DNA of 29,930 bases. It comes from Planctomycetota bacterium. Lineage in GTDB: Bacteria; Planctomycetota; Phycisphaerae; Phycisphaerales; UBA1924. The notes below the pieces were generated by a model. It saw nothing but the letters and a program-made list of their open reading frames with translations, was not told where the DNA came from and searched no databases. Within the stretch, counting starts at the first letter, position 1, and each line of letters begins with the position of its first letter. Below, piece after piece: positions 15,744-22,892 of the stretch. The position numbers and the translations under genes were made by a program. The DNA is taken from NCBI GenBank assembly GCA_023432465.1, contig JAEYUO010000064.1:1-29930 (forward strand). Reading direction: 5' to 3'.

Positions 15744-17435
15744 ATGCTCCTGTTCACTCTTGCCGCGGTGGTTTCCATGGAAGCGAGTGCGAAAGTCGAA
15801 TCGGACCTGCCCGTGGCGACACGCTCGGAGGTGTTCGCGACGCACGGGATGGCGGCCACAAGCCACCCGCTGGCGACGCAGATCGCGCTCGACATCCTGA
15901 AGAGGGGCGGGACCGCTGTGGATGCGGCCATTGCCGCCAATGCCGCGCTGGGACTCATGGAGCCGACCGGGTGCGGCATCGGCGGAGACTTGTTCGCGAT
16001 CGTGTGGTCGCCGGATTCCAAGAGTCTGCATGGCTACAACGGCTCTGGTCGTGCGCCCGCAGCGCTGACGATCGAACTCGTAAGAGGTCGTGGGCTGGAC
16101 GAGATACCCCCGAAGGGCCCGCTGACAGTGACCGTGCCGGGGTGCGTGGACGGGTGGTTCGCACTGCACGGTGAGTTCGGCGCGCTGACCATGCGGGAGA
16201 TCCTCGCGCCCGCGATCGCCTATGCACGGAGCGGCTTCCCGATCACGCCGGTCATCGCACGTGGCTGGAAGGGCAATGTCCGTGCGTTCGCGGAGATGCC
16301 TGGGTTCAAGGAACAGTTTACGGTGAGCGGGCGTGCGCCCGAGGCCGGAGAGATCTGGCGGAACTCGAATCTTGCGGTCACGCTTGAGCGGATCGCCGAG
16401 CGCGGGCGCGATGGGTTCTACGCGGGGGAAGTGCCCGCAACAGTTGAGAAATACATCGCCGAGCAGGGCGGAGTGCTCGCGGCCAGCGACTTCGAATCGC
16501 ACCGAGGGGAATGGGTGCAGCCGGTCTCTGCGAACTACCGCGGCTACGACGTCTGGGAACTTCCGCCCAACGGCCAGGGGATCGCCGCGCTGCAGATCCT
16601 GCAGATCATGGAGGGGTTCGATGTCCGGTCGATGGGCTTTGGCAGCGCGGACCACATCCACGCGTTCGTCGAGGCAAAGAAGCTCGCATTCGAGGACCGC
16701 GCCCGCTCGTACGCCGACCCCGCCTTCTACAGGTCGCCGGTCGATCGGCTGATCAGCGCTGAGTATGCGGCGGAGCGGCGAGCGAAGATCGACATGAACA
16801 AGGCCGCGCAAGCGGTTGAGCCGGGCATGATCGCTGGTGGCGCGGACACGATCTACCTCACCGTCGCGGATTCCAAGGGAATGATGGTGTCTCTGATCCA
16901 GTCAAACTATCGCGGCATGGGCAGCGGCATGACACCGCCGGGGCTGGGGTTCATGCTGCAGAATCGGGGCGAGCAGTTCGCTCTCGATCCCGCGCACCCG
17001 AACGCGCTCGCCCCCGGCAAGCGCCCCTTCCACACCATCATCCCGGCATTCGTCACCAGGGATGGCACGCCGTGGATGAGCTTCGGCGTGATGGGCGGCG
17101 CGATGCAACCGCAGGGGCACGCTCAGATCGTCATGAACCTGATTGACTTCGGTATGACGTTGCAGCAGGCGGGGGATGCGCCGCGCATTCACCACGACGG
17201 CTCGACCGAACCTGTTGGCGTTGAGCTCAGGGTCATGAGCGATGGTGGCGTCCTGAGCCTCGAACCCGGGTTCTCCGAGGCGACAATCCGCGAACTCGAA
17301 CGCCGCGGCCACACCATCAAGCCGCTGGCAACTCCGTACTTCGGGGGATATCAAGCCATCATGCGCGACCCGAAGACCGGCGTGTATGTCGGGGCTTCAG
17401 AGTCCCGCAAGGACGGACACGCGGCGGGGTATTGA
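15744..17435 (+). CDS. Gamma-glutamyltransferase family protein (Ntn hydrolase)
   Basis: A 563-residue exported, self-processing N-terminal-nucleophile hydrolase. The short N-terminus (LLFTLAAVVSMEASA) looks like a signal peptide. TGCGIGGDLFA and the GPLTVTVPGCVDGW segment are family marks. Autocleavage is expected before Thr369 (in GADTIYLTVADSKG), giving a ~195-residue small subunit like that of classical GGT. Substrate-loop motifs differ from E. coli GGT: QSNYRGMGSGM and GVMGGAMQPQGH replace the TT..TFG and GSPGGS types, as in YwrD/acylase-like members, so glutathione may not be the substrate. Start 15744 follows a strong GAGAGGAG ribosome-binding site. The rhamnosidase gene starts 22 bases after its stop, so they form an operon. 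Confidence 0.92.
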   Translation: MLLFTLAAVVSMEASAKVESDLPVATRSEVFATHGMAATSHPLATQIALDILKRGGTAVDAAIAANAALGLMEPTGCGIGGDLFAIVWSPDSKSLHGYNGSGRAPAALTIELVRGRGLDEIPPKGPLTVTVPGCVDGWFALHGEFGALTMREILAPAIAYARSGFPITPVIARGWKGNVRAFAEMPGFKEQFTVSGRAPEAGEIWRNSNLAVTLERIAERGRDGFYAGEVPATVEKYIAEQGGVLAASDFESHRGEWVQPVSANYRGYDVWELPPNGQGIAALQILQIMEGFDVRSMGFGSADHIHAFVEAKKLAFEDRARSYADPAFYRSPVDRLISAEYAAERRAKIDMNKAAQAVEPGMIAGGADTIYLTVADSKGMMVSLIQSNYRGMGSGMTPPGLGFMLQNRGEQFALDPAHPNALAPGKRPFHTIIPAFVTRDGTPWMSFGVMGGAMQPQGHAQIVMNLIDFGMTLQQAGDAPRIHHDGSTEPVGVELRVMSDGGVLSLEPGFSEATIRELERRGHTIKPLATPYFGGYQAIMRDPKTGVYVGASESRKDGHAAGY

Positions 17436-17457
17436 TCAACTGGCTAAGGGAAACTTC

Positions 17458-20424
17458 ATGCTGCGCCACCTCGCCTTCGCGGCCCTGACGCTCGTGCTCA
17501 TGTTGTCCGCCACCCATGCGATCGCACAAGCCGGCGCATTGATGCCGCAGGAGCTTCGCTGCGAGTACCTGACGAACCCTCTCTCGGTGCACGAATCCCG
17601 GCCGCGGCTGTACTGGACGCTCCGCGCCGCACGCCGCGCTGAGCATCAGACGGCGTATCAGGTACAGGTTTCCTCCTCCGCCGTGCTGCTGGCAGGCGGC
17701 CACGCCGATCTCTGGGACAGTGGCAGGGTCGAGTCGGGCCAAACTGCGCATATTGAGTATTCCGGAAGGCCGCTGCCTGCACGCCAGGGCTGTCACTGGA
17801 GGGTCCGCGTGTGGGACCGTGATGGCCGCGAGGGTGCCTGGAGTGACCCAGCCGTGTGGGAGATGGGCCTGCTCAACCCGGACGATTGGACGGCGAAGTG
17901 GATCGATGCCGCGCCCTCGCCGGTGCAGCTCACCGTCACGCGTGCGGTCTATGCGACCGTTGACGGCTCAGTGACCAAGGATGTGACCGATACGGTCGGG
18001 CTGCTGGTGAACAACACGGGCGGGGATCTCGCCGTCACGAATGAGACTCTGGGCGGAGACCCGGCGTATGGCCAGCGCAAGCGGCTTCGCATCGAGTACA
18101 CGCTTGATGGCGCTGCGAAGGCCAGCGAAGCGGATGAGGGCACCACGCTCTCGCTTCCATCCGGCCAACTCCCCTACCTCCGCCGAGGATTCACACTTGG
18201 CAAGCCTGTGGCGAGGGCCCGACTCTATGTCACCGCGCTGGGTGTGTACGAGATCTCGCTGAACGGGAAGCGTGTCGGCGATCAGCACCTCGCGCCCGGC
18301 TGGACGGACTACCGCAAACGCGTGCACTATCAGGCGTATGACGTCGCATCGCAGCTCGCAGCAGGAGAGAACGCGATCGGAGCGATGGTCGGGCCGGGGT
18401 GGTTCTGCGGCCGCGTGGGTCTGTTCGGGATCACGAAGTTCTACGGCGATGCGCCCGCACTGATCGCTCAGCTGGAGATCACCTACGCGGACGGATCGAC
18501 CGAGCGGATCGTGACCGACAACTCGTGGAAGATGCATCCGGGACCGCTGCTCATGGCCGACATGATGAGAGGCGAGACGTACGACGCGACGCTCGCGATC
18601 GCAGGCTGGAGCAGGCCGGGGCTTGATGATCGTCACTGGGGATCGGCGACTGTTCGCGATGAGGTTCGGAATCTGCAGGGCGAGGTCGCCGAGCCCGTCA
18701 AGATCGTTGCCGAGCTTCCGGCGAAGTCTGTCACCGAGCCGGAAGCGAACAAGGCGATCTTCGACCTCGGCCAGAACATGGTCGGCGTAGTTCGACTCCG
18801 CGTTGCACTCCCGCGCGGCACGGTGCTCACCATCCGCCACGGCGAGATGCTGAACCCCGATGGCTCGCTCTATACCGCGAATCTTCGTGGTGCGCCAAGC
18901 ATCGACACCTACACCTGCGCCGGCACCGGCGTCGAGGTCTGGCAGCCGCGATTCACGTTCCACGGCTTCCGCTACGTCGAGGTGTCGAATCTTGGTCCCA
19001 GCCCCTCCGCCGGCACGGTTACGGGGCTTGTCCTTTCGTCGGCAACTCCGCCGGCGGGGACGTTCGAGTGCTCCGATCCGCGGCTCAATCAACTGTACTC
19101 CAACATCGTCTGGGGGCAGCGCGGGAACTACCTCAGCGTGCCGACCGACTGCCCGCAGCGCGATGAACGCATGGGCTGGATGGCGGATACACAGGTCTTC
19201 GTTCCAACAGCGGCATACAACGCCGACATCGCGGCGTTCATAACCAAGTGGATGACGGATGTCATCGATGCGCAGCGAGAGGATGGCGCGCATTCGGATG
19301 TCGCCCCGGCTACCCGGGGCCTGACGTACGGCACTCCCGCCTGGGCCGATGCCGGCACAGTCGTCCCGTGGCTCATCTACGAGATCTATGGCGATAAGCG
19401 ACTGCTCGAGCGCAGCATCGAGTCGATGATCCGGTGGGTGGAATGGTGCCGCGAGCACAGCACGGGCCTGCTGCGCGACAGGGACCGCGGCAACGATTAC
19501 GGCGACTGGCTGAGCATCAACGCGGACACCCCGAAGGATGTGCTGGGCACGGCATACTTCGCGCACTCGACGGACCTGGTCGCTCGTTCGCTACGTGTGC
19601 TGGGGCGGGTCGAAGAAGCGATGCAGTACGAGCAGCTCTTCGAGGACATCAAGGCCGCGTTCAACAAGGCGTACGTCGGAGCGGACGGGCGCATCAAGGG
19701 CGACACGCAAACGGCCTACATCCTCGGACTTCGCTTCAACCTGTTGTCGCATGAGCACCGCGAGCGTGCACTTGAGTACCTCGTGGCGGACATCGAATCC
19801 AAGGGCAACAGGCTCTCCACGGGGTTTGTGGGCGTGAGCCACCTGCTCCCGGTCCTCAGCGAGAACGGGCGGCCGGATGTGGCCATGAAGCTCCTGCTCC
19901 AGGATGAGTTCCCATCGTGGCTGTACTCCGTGAAGCACGGCGCAACGACGATCTGGGAGCGCTGGAACGGGTACACCCCGGAGACCGGCCCGCACCCGGA
20001 CATCAGCATGAACTCGTTCAACCACTACGCGCTCGGCTCGTGCGGGCAGTGGCTGTTCAGCGATGTCGCGGGGATATCGCCCACGAACTTCGTGGGCTTC
20101 GCGCAGGCGGACCTCTGGCCGCAGTGGGATGGACCGATCACGGCGGCCAACGCGACTTACCGATCGATCCATGGCACATGGCGATCGTCGTGGAAGAACG
20201 ATGGCGGGCGAATGACCTTCGATGTCACCGTTCCTCCGAACACGGTTTCGCACATCATGATCCCGGCCGAGCGTGTCGAGGACATCTTCGAGTCGGGGCG
20301 ACCGGTCGTCGGCGCCGATGGTGTGGTGGCAATCGACGGCATCCGCTCGATTCTTGCGTTCGGGCCCGTCGCCAACATCGAGCTCGGATCCGGCGAGTAC
20401 CGCTTCGAGTTCACGATGCCGTGA
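17458..20424 (+). CDS. Secreted alpha-L-rhamnosidase, glycoside hydrolase family 78
   Basis: A 988-residue exported enzyme that should release terminal alpha-L-rhamnose from plant or algal polysaccharides or glycosides. Domains: signal peptide (1 to about 25); N-terminal fibronectin-like domain (about 30-150); an inserted module at about 155-236; the carbohydrate-binding rhamnosid_N domain (about 240-410; YEISLNGKRVGD); a beta-sandwich (about 425-540; FDLGQNMVG); the (alpha/alpha)6 catalytic barrel (about 545-890); and a C-terminal beta-domain. In DCPQRDERMGW (564-574) Glu570 is the probable general acid, and in TTIWERW Glu834 the probable base. The inserted module (DVT..VGLLV, GGDPAYGQRKRLRIEYTLDG, LSLP) resembles the DUF3395/DNAJC11 C-terminal pattern. 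Start 17458 has AAGGG seven bases upstream. It is in an operon with the GGT gene. Confidence 0.95.
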   Translation: MLRHLAFAALTLVLMLSATHAIAQAGALMPQELRCEYLTNPLSVHESRPRLYWTLRAARRAEHQTAYQVQVSSSAVLLAGGHADLWDSGRVESGQTAHIEYSGRPLPARQGCHWRVRVWDRDGREGAWSDPAVWEMGLLNPDDWTAKWIDAAPSPVQLTVTRAVYATVDGSVTKDVTDTVGLLVNNTGGDLAVTNETLGGDPAYGQRKRLRIEYTLDGAAKASEADEGTTLSLPSGQLPYLRRGFTLGKPVARARLYVTALGVYEISLNGKRVGDQHLAPGWTDYRKRVHYQAYDVASQLAAGENAIGAMVGPGWFCGRVGLFGITKFYGDAPALIAQLEITYADGSTERIVTDNSWKMHPGPLLMADMMRGETYDATLAIAGWSRPGLDDRHWGSATVRDEVRNLQGEVAEPVKIVAELPAKSVTEPEANKAIFDLGQNMVGVVRLRVALPRGTVLTIRHGEMLNPDGSLYTANLRGAPSIDTYTCAGTGVEVWQPRFTFHGFRYVEVSNLGPSPSAGTVTGLVLSSATPPAGTFECSDPRLNQLYSNIVWGQRGNYLSVPTDCPQRDERMGWMADTQVFVPTAAYNADIAAFITKWMTDVIDAQREDGAHSDVAPATRGLTYGTPAWADAGTVVPWLIYEIYGDKRLLERSIESMIRWVEWCREHSTGLLRDRDRGNDYGDWLSINADTPKDVLGTAYFAHSTDLVARSLRVLGRVEEAMQYEQLFEDIKAAFNKAYVGADGRIKGDTQTAYILGLRFNLLSHEHRERALEYLVADIESKGNRLSTGFVGVSHLLPVLSENGRPDVAMKLLLQDEFPSWLYSVKHGATTIWERWNGYTPETGPHPDISMNSFNHYALGSCGQWLFSDVAGISPTNFVGFAQADLWPQWDGPITAANATYRSIHGTWRSSWKNDGGRMTFDVTVPPNTVSHIMIPAERVEDIFESGRPVVGADGVVAIDGIRSILAFGPVANIELGSGEYRFEFTMP

Positions 20425-20463
20425 CCATCCCCGCCGCGACGGTGCGATACTGACGCGCCCGCC

Positions 20464-20492
20464 TTGACATATTCTGATATGGGCACATACTG
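20464..20492 (+). promoter_or_regulatory. arsR-type gene promoter, probably leaderless, with operator
   Basis: TTGACA (20464-20469) is a perfect -35 box. After a 16-base spacer comes CATACT (20486-20491), a 4/6 match to the -10 consensus. Seven bases further lies 20498, the A of the regulator's ATG, so transcription may begin at the start codon. A palindrome, CATAT-TCTG-ATATG (20468-20481), overlaps the -35 end and spacer, where a bound repressor would block RNA polymerase; autorepression by the ArsR-type product is the natural inference. Confidence 0.65.
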
Positions 20493-20497
20493 TGGCC

Positions 20498-20884
20498 ATG
20501 GCCCGCGCCCCAACCACCTCCGACGTCTTCAACGCGATCGCCGAGCCGCGTCGGCGGCAGATTCTGGACCTGCTCGGTTCCTCCGGGCCGGTCGCGGTCG
20601 GCGTCATTGTCGCGACACTCGGCCTGCCGCAACCGACCGTGTCCAAGCACCTGGGCGTGCTGAGGGAGGTGGGCCTGGTCTCCGTTGAGAGGCAGGGCCA
20701 GAGCCGCGTGTACCAGCTCAATGCGCAGGAGATCAAGGCCGTGCACGACTGGACCAGCAACTTCGAACGCTTCTGGACGCACCACCTCGACCGCATCAAA
20801 CAGCGCGCGGAAGCGAAGGCTCGCACGCACGATCACCCGTTTGCCGTCGCGGCGGCCGCCGCGAAGAAGGAGTCACGCTCATGA
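20498..20884 (+). CDS. ArsR family winged-helix repressor
   Basis: A 128-residue DNA-binding regulator. FNAIAEPRRRQILDLL (11-26) begins the winged-helix domain, QPTVSKHLGVLREVGLV (45-61) is the recognition helix region, and VERQGQSRVYQL (63-74) is the wing. It has no cysteines and no CxC metal motif, so it belongs to the non-metal subgroup that commonly sits with SRPBCC (AHSA1) genes. ATG 20498 is preferred over a GTG at 20492 because the family starts here and no ribosome-binding site exists upstream, consistent with a leaderless message. The stop overlaps the next start as ATGA, so the SRPBCC protein is translationally coupled. Confidence 0.92.
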   Translation: MARAPTTSDVFNAIAEPRRRQILDLLGSSGPVAVGVIVATLGLPQPTVSKHLGVLREVGLVSVERQGQSRVYQLNAQEIKAVHDWTSNFERFWTHHLDRIKQRAEAKARTHDHPFAVAAAAAKKESRS

Positions 20885-21387
20885 GTACGACCACGCTTGC
20901 TCACCTCCCCCCAGCCGTTTCCGACTCCGTGCAGACGCTCAGTATCACAAAGGAAATCTCGATCGCCGCGCCGGTCGAGATGGTGTTCGATTCTGTGCTC
21001 GAAGAGATGGGACCGGGGAGCGAGATGCCCGATGGCACGCCCTTCCCGATGAAGATCGAGCCTTGGCCGGGTGGCCGCTGGTATCGCGACACCGGCAACA
21101 ACACCGGGCACTTCTGGGGCCATGTGCAGGTCATCAAGCCCCCGCCTCATCCGCACCCGGTGCTCGAGGTCTGCGGCCCGATGTTCATGTCTTACCCCGC
21201 GATGTCCCACGTGCAGTATAGGTTGATCCCTCAGCCGGGCGGAACGTTGCTCCGCATCACGCACCGCGCGCTCGGGTTGATCCCGCCTGATCACGCCGAG
21301 GGCGTGCACAGCGGCTGGCAGCACGGGTTGGACCGCATCCGTTTGATCGCCGAGCGGCGAGCCGCGAAGAAGCACGCCTCGCGCTGA
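20881..21387 (+). CDS. SRPBCC/AHSA1-type protein 1
   Basis: A 168-residue START-like ligand-binding fold protein. SITKEISIAAPVEMVFDSVLEEM (21-43) is the usual N-terminal strand and helix; PGGRWYRDTGNNTGHFWGHV is the central sheet; the C-terminal WQHGLDRIRLIAERRA is the long helix closing the pocket. Family members are small-molecule-binding or chaperone-cofactor-like proteins; many stand behind ArsR-type regulators with unknown ligands. The Pro/His-rich stretch PPPHPHP is unusual. It is second in the cluster, coupled to the regulator by ATGA. Confidence 0.85.
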   Translation: MSTTTLAHLPPAVSDSVQTLSITKEISIAAPVEMVFDSVLEEMGPGSEMPDGTPFPMKIEPWPGGRWYRDTGNNTGHFWGHVQVIKPPPHPHPVLEVCGPMFMSYPAMSHVQYRLIPQPGGTLLRITHRALGLIPPDHAEGVHSGWQHGLDRIRLIAERRAAKKHASR

Positions 21388-21472
21388 CCCCCCTCACTGC
21401 CACCACCCTGTCAGCCCACCCATTTCTGAGCGCATTGCGCTGCGCTGTCGCTCCGCCCCAAGGAACCCCATC

Positions 21473-21919
21473 ATGCCAGACATCCTCCACCGCATCGGGA
21501 TCCTGTCAGAGTCGCCGCAGCCTGTGTACGAAGCGCTCACGTCGCTCCCCGGCCTTCGCTCCTGGTGGACCGATAGCGTGAAGGGCGAAGGCACGGTCGG
21601 GGGCTCACTGCACTTCCGATTCGGCGATCTCGGCGGCTTCGACATGCGGGTGATCGAGCTTGTCCCATCCGCGCGAGTGCTGTGGGAAGTCATCGGAGGG
21701 CCAGAGGAATGGCTCGGGACGCGGGTGCGGTTCGATCTGCACCAGGCAGACGGGCACACGATCGTGCTCTTCAAGCACGAGGATTGGAAGGAGCCCGTCG
21801 AGTTCATGCACCATTGCAGCACCAAGTGGGCGATCTTTCTGATGAGCCTCAAGTCGCTCCTTGAGACGGGGAGGGGTGCTCCGTATCCGCGCGATGTCAA
21901 GATCGACAACTGGAACTGA
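21473..21919 (+). CDS. SRPBCC/AHSA1-type protein 2
   Basis: A 148-residue second member of the START-like superfamily, diverged from its neighbour. ILSESPQPVYEALTSLPGLRSWWT (9-32) is the typical N-terminal helix, VLWEVIGGPEEWLGTRVRFDL the central sheet, and FLMSLKSLLETGRGAPYP the closing helix and tail. The KFG-like GLRSWW and C-terminal GRGAPYP resemble other AHSA1-domain proteins linked to ArsR regulators. Start 21473 has AAGGAA about eight bases upstream. It lies 85 bases after the first SRPBCC gene. Ligand unknown. Confidence 0.87.
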   Translation: MPDILHRIGILSESPQPVYEALTSLPGLRSWWTDSVKGEGTVGGSLHFRFGDLGGFDMRVIELVPSARVLWEVIGGPEEWLGTRVRFDLHQADGHTIVLFKHEDWKEPVEFMHHCSTKWAIFLMSLKSLLETGRGAPYPRDVKIDNWN

Positions 21920-21967
21920 CTGCCCCCCACTGCCCCCGCTGCCCCGCTCTGCCGCGTCCCACGACCT

Positions 21968-21997
21968 TTGCACACCGCACGTGGTCCGAGGTACACT
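21968..21997 (+). promoter_or_regulatory. Possible internal promoter before the DUF1428 gene
   Basis: TTGCAC (21968-21973) and TACACT (21992-21997), spaced by 18 bases, lie in the 138-base gap between the second SRPBCC gene and the DUF1428 gene. Both boxes are only partial matches, so the downstream pair may instead be read through from the ArsR promoter. Confidence 0.25.
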
Positions 21998-22057
21998 GCT
22001 CCTGTTCGCAGATGCCGCTCCAAGTTTCTGCTCCCCGCACCTTTTCGGAGAATCACC

Positions 22058-22417
22058 ATGGCCTACGTCGACGGGTTCGTCATCGTCATCCCCACCAAGA
22101 GCCTCCCCAAGTACAAGAAGATGGCCAAGGTGGGCGCCAAAGTGTGGTGCGAGCTCGGCGCTCTCGAGTACCGCGAGTGCGCCGGCGATGACATGAAGGT
22201 CAAGATGGGAGTGCCGTTTCCCAAGCTCGCCGGCGCGAAGGCCGGAGACACCGTGATCTTCTCGTGGATCGTGTACAAGTCCAAGGCCGACCGCAACAGG
22301 ATCAATGCGAAGGTTATGAAGGACCCGCGCATCGCCGCCATGTGCAATCCGAAGGACATGCCCTTCGACATGAAGCGGTTCTCTTACGGCGGGTTCAAGA
22401 CGATCGTCGCGGGTTGA
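22058..22417 (+). CDS. DUF1428 family protein (YbaA-like)
   Basis: A 119-residue small cytoplasmic protein of the DUF1428 family, an alpha-beta dimeric-barrel-like fold of unknown function. The family hallmarks are MAYVDGFVIVIPTKSLPKY at the N-terminus, the FSWIVYKSKADRNRINAKVMKDPRI segment, and the final KRFSYGGFK motif. Length matches the family exactly. Start 22058 has CGGAG eight bases upstream. DUF1428 genes often occur with SRPBCC and DoxX genes, as here, but no role in that setting is established. Confidence 0.92.
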   Translation: MAYVDGFVIVIPTKSLPKYKKMAKVGAKVWCELGALEYRECAGDDMKVKMGVPFPKLAGAKAGDTVIFSWIVYKSKADRNRINAKVMKDPRIAAMCNPKDMPFDMKRFSYGGFKTIVAG

Positions 22418-22443
22418 AGCCTCTACGCGCCACCGGAGAGCAC

Positions 22444-22839
22444 ATGAACCACCAACCCAGGACCCTGACGATCGCGGGCTGGGTCCTGACCTCACTCCTC
22501 GCGCTCATGCTTCTGTTCAGCGCGACGATGAAGTTCGTCAGTCCTCCGGACATGTCCAAGCAGTTCGTCGAGCACCTCGGCTATCCGGCGAACCTGGCGA
22601 TACCGATCGGTGTTGTTGAGGTCGTGTGCCTGTCGGCCTTCCTCATCCCTCGCACCGCCGTGCTCGGCGCCATCCTGCTGACAGGCTATCTCGGCGGCGC
22701 GACCGCGACGCACCTCCGCGTCGGGGATCCGTTTATCGCCCCGGTGATCGTCGGAATGGCGGTGTGGCTCGCGCTCTTCCTGCGAGACCCCCGCATCCGA
22801 GGCCTCATCCCGATCCGTCGGGGCCAGTTGCGCGCCTGA
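22444..22839 (+). CDS. DoxX-like membrane protein
   Basis: A 131-residue four-helix inner-membrane protein of the DoxX/DoxD-like superfamily. The first helix is followed by the characteristic SATMKFVSPPDMSKQF segment, then helices around PIGVVEVVCLSAFLIP, AILLTGYLGGATATHLRVGDP and VIVGMAVWLALFLRDPRI. The GYLGGATATHLRVGDP motif is typical of the subgroup found next to AHSA1 and ArsR genes. Start 22444 has GGAG upstream and is 26 bases from the DUF1428 stop, so both are probably in one message. It may modulate respiration or redox balance, but that is a guess from the family. Confidence 0.88.
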   Translation: MNHQPRTLTIAGWVLTSLLALMLLFSATMKFVSPPDMSKQFVEHLGYPANLAIPIGVVEVVCLSAFLIPRTAVLGAILLTGYLGGATATHLRVGDPFIAPVIVGMAVWLALFLRDPRIRGLIPIRRGQLRA

Positions 22840-22892
22840 CCGCGTCCGTGCGCGAGTAGCCAAGGACGCTCAATGAGCAGTCGCACCCCGTC

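Noticed and set aside
17968..20826. Long minus-strand frames opposite the rhamnosidase and ArsR genes
   Set aside because: Arg/Asp/His-rich translations with no motif, explained by codon bias of the genes on +.
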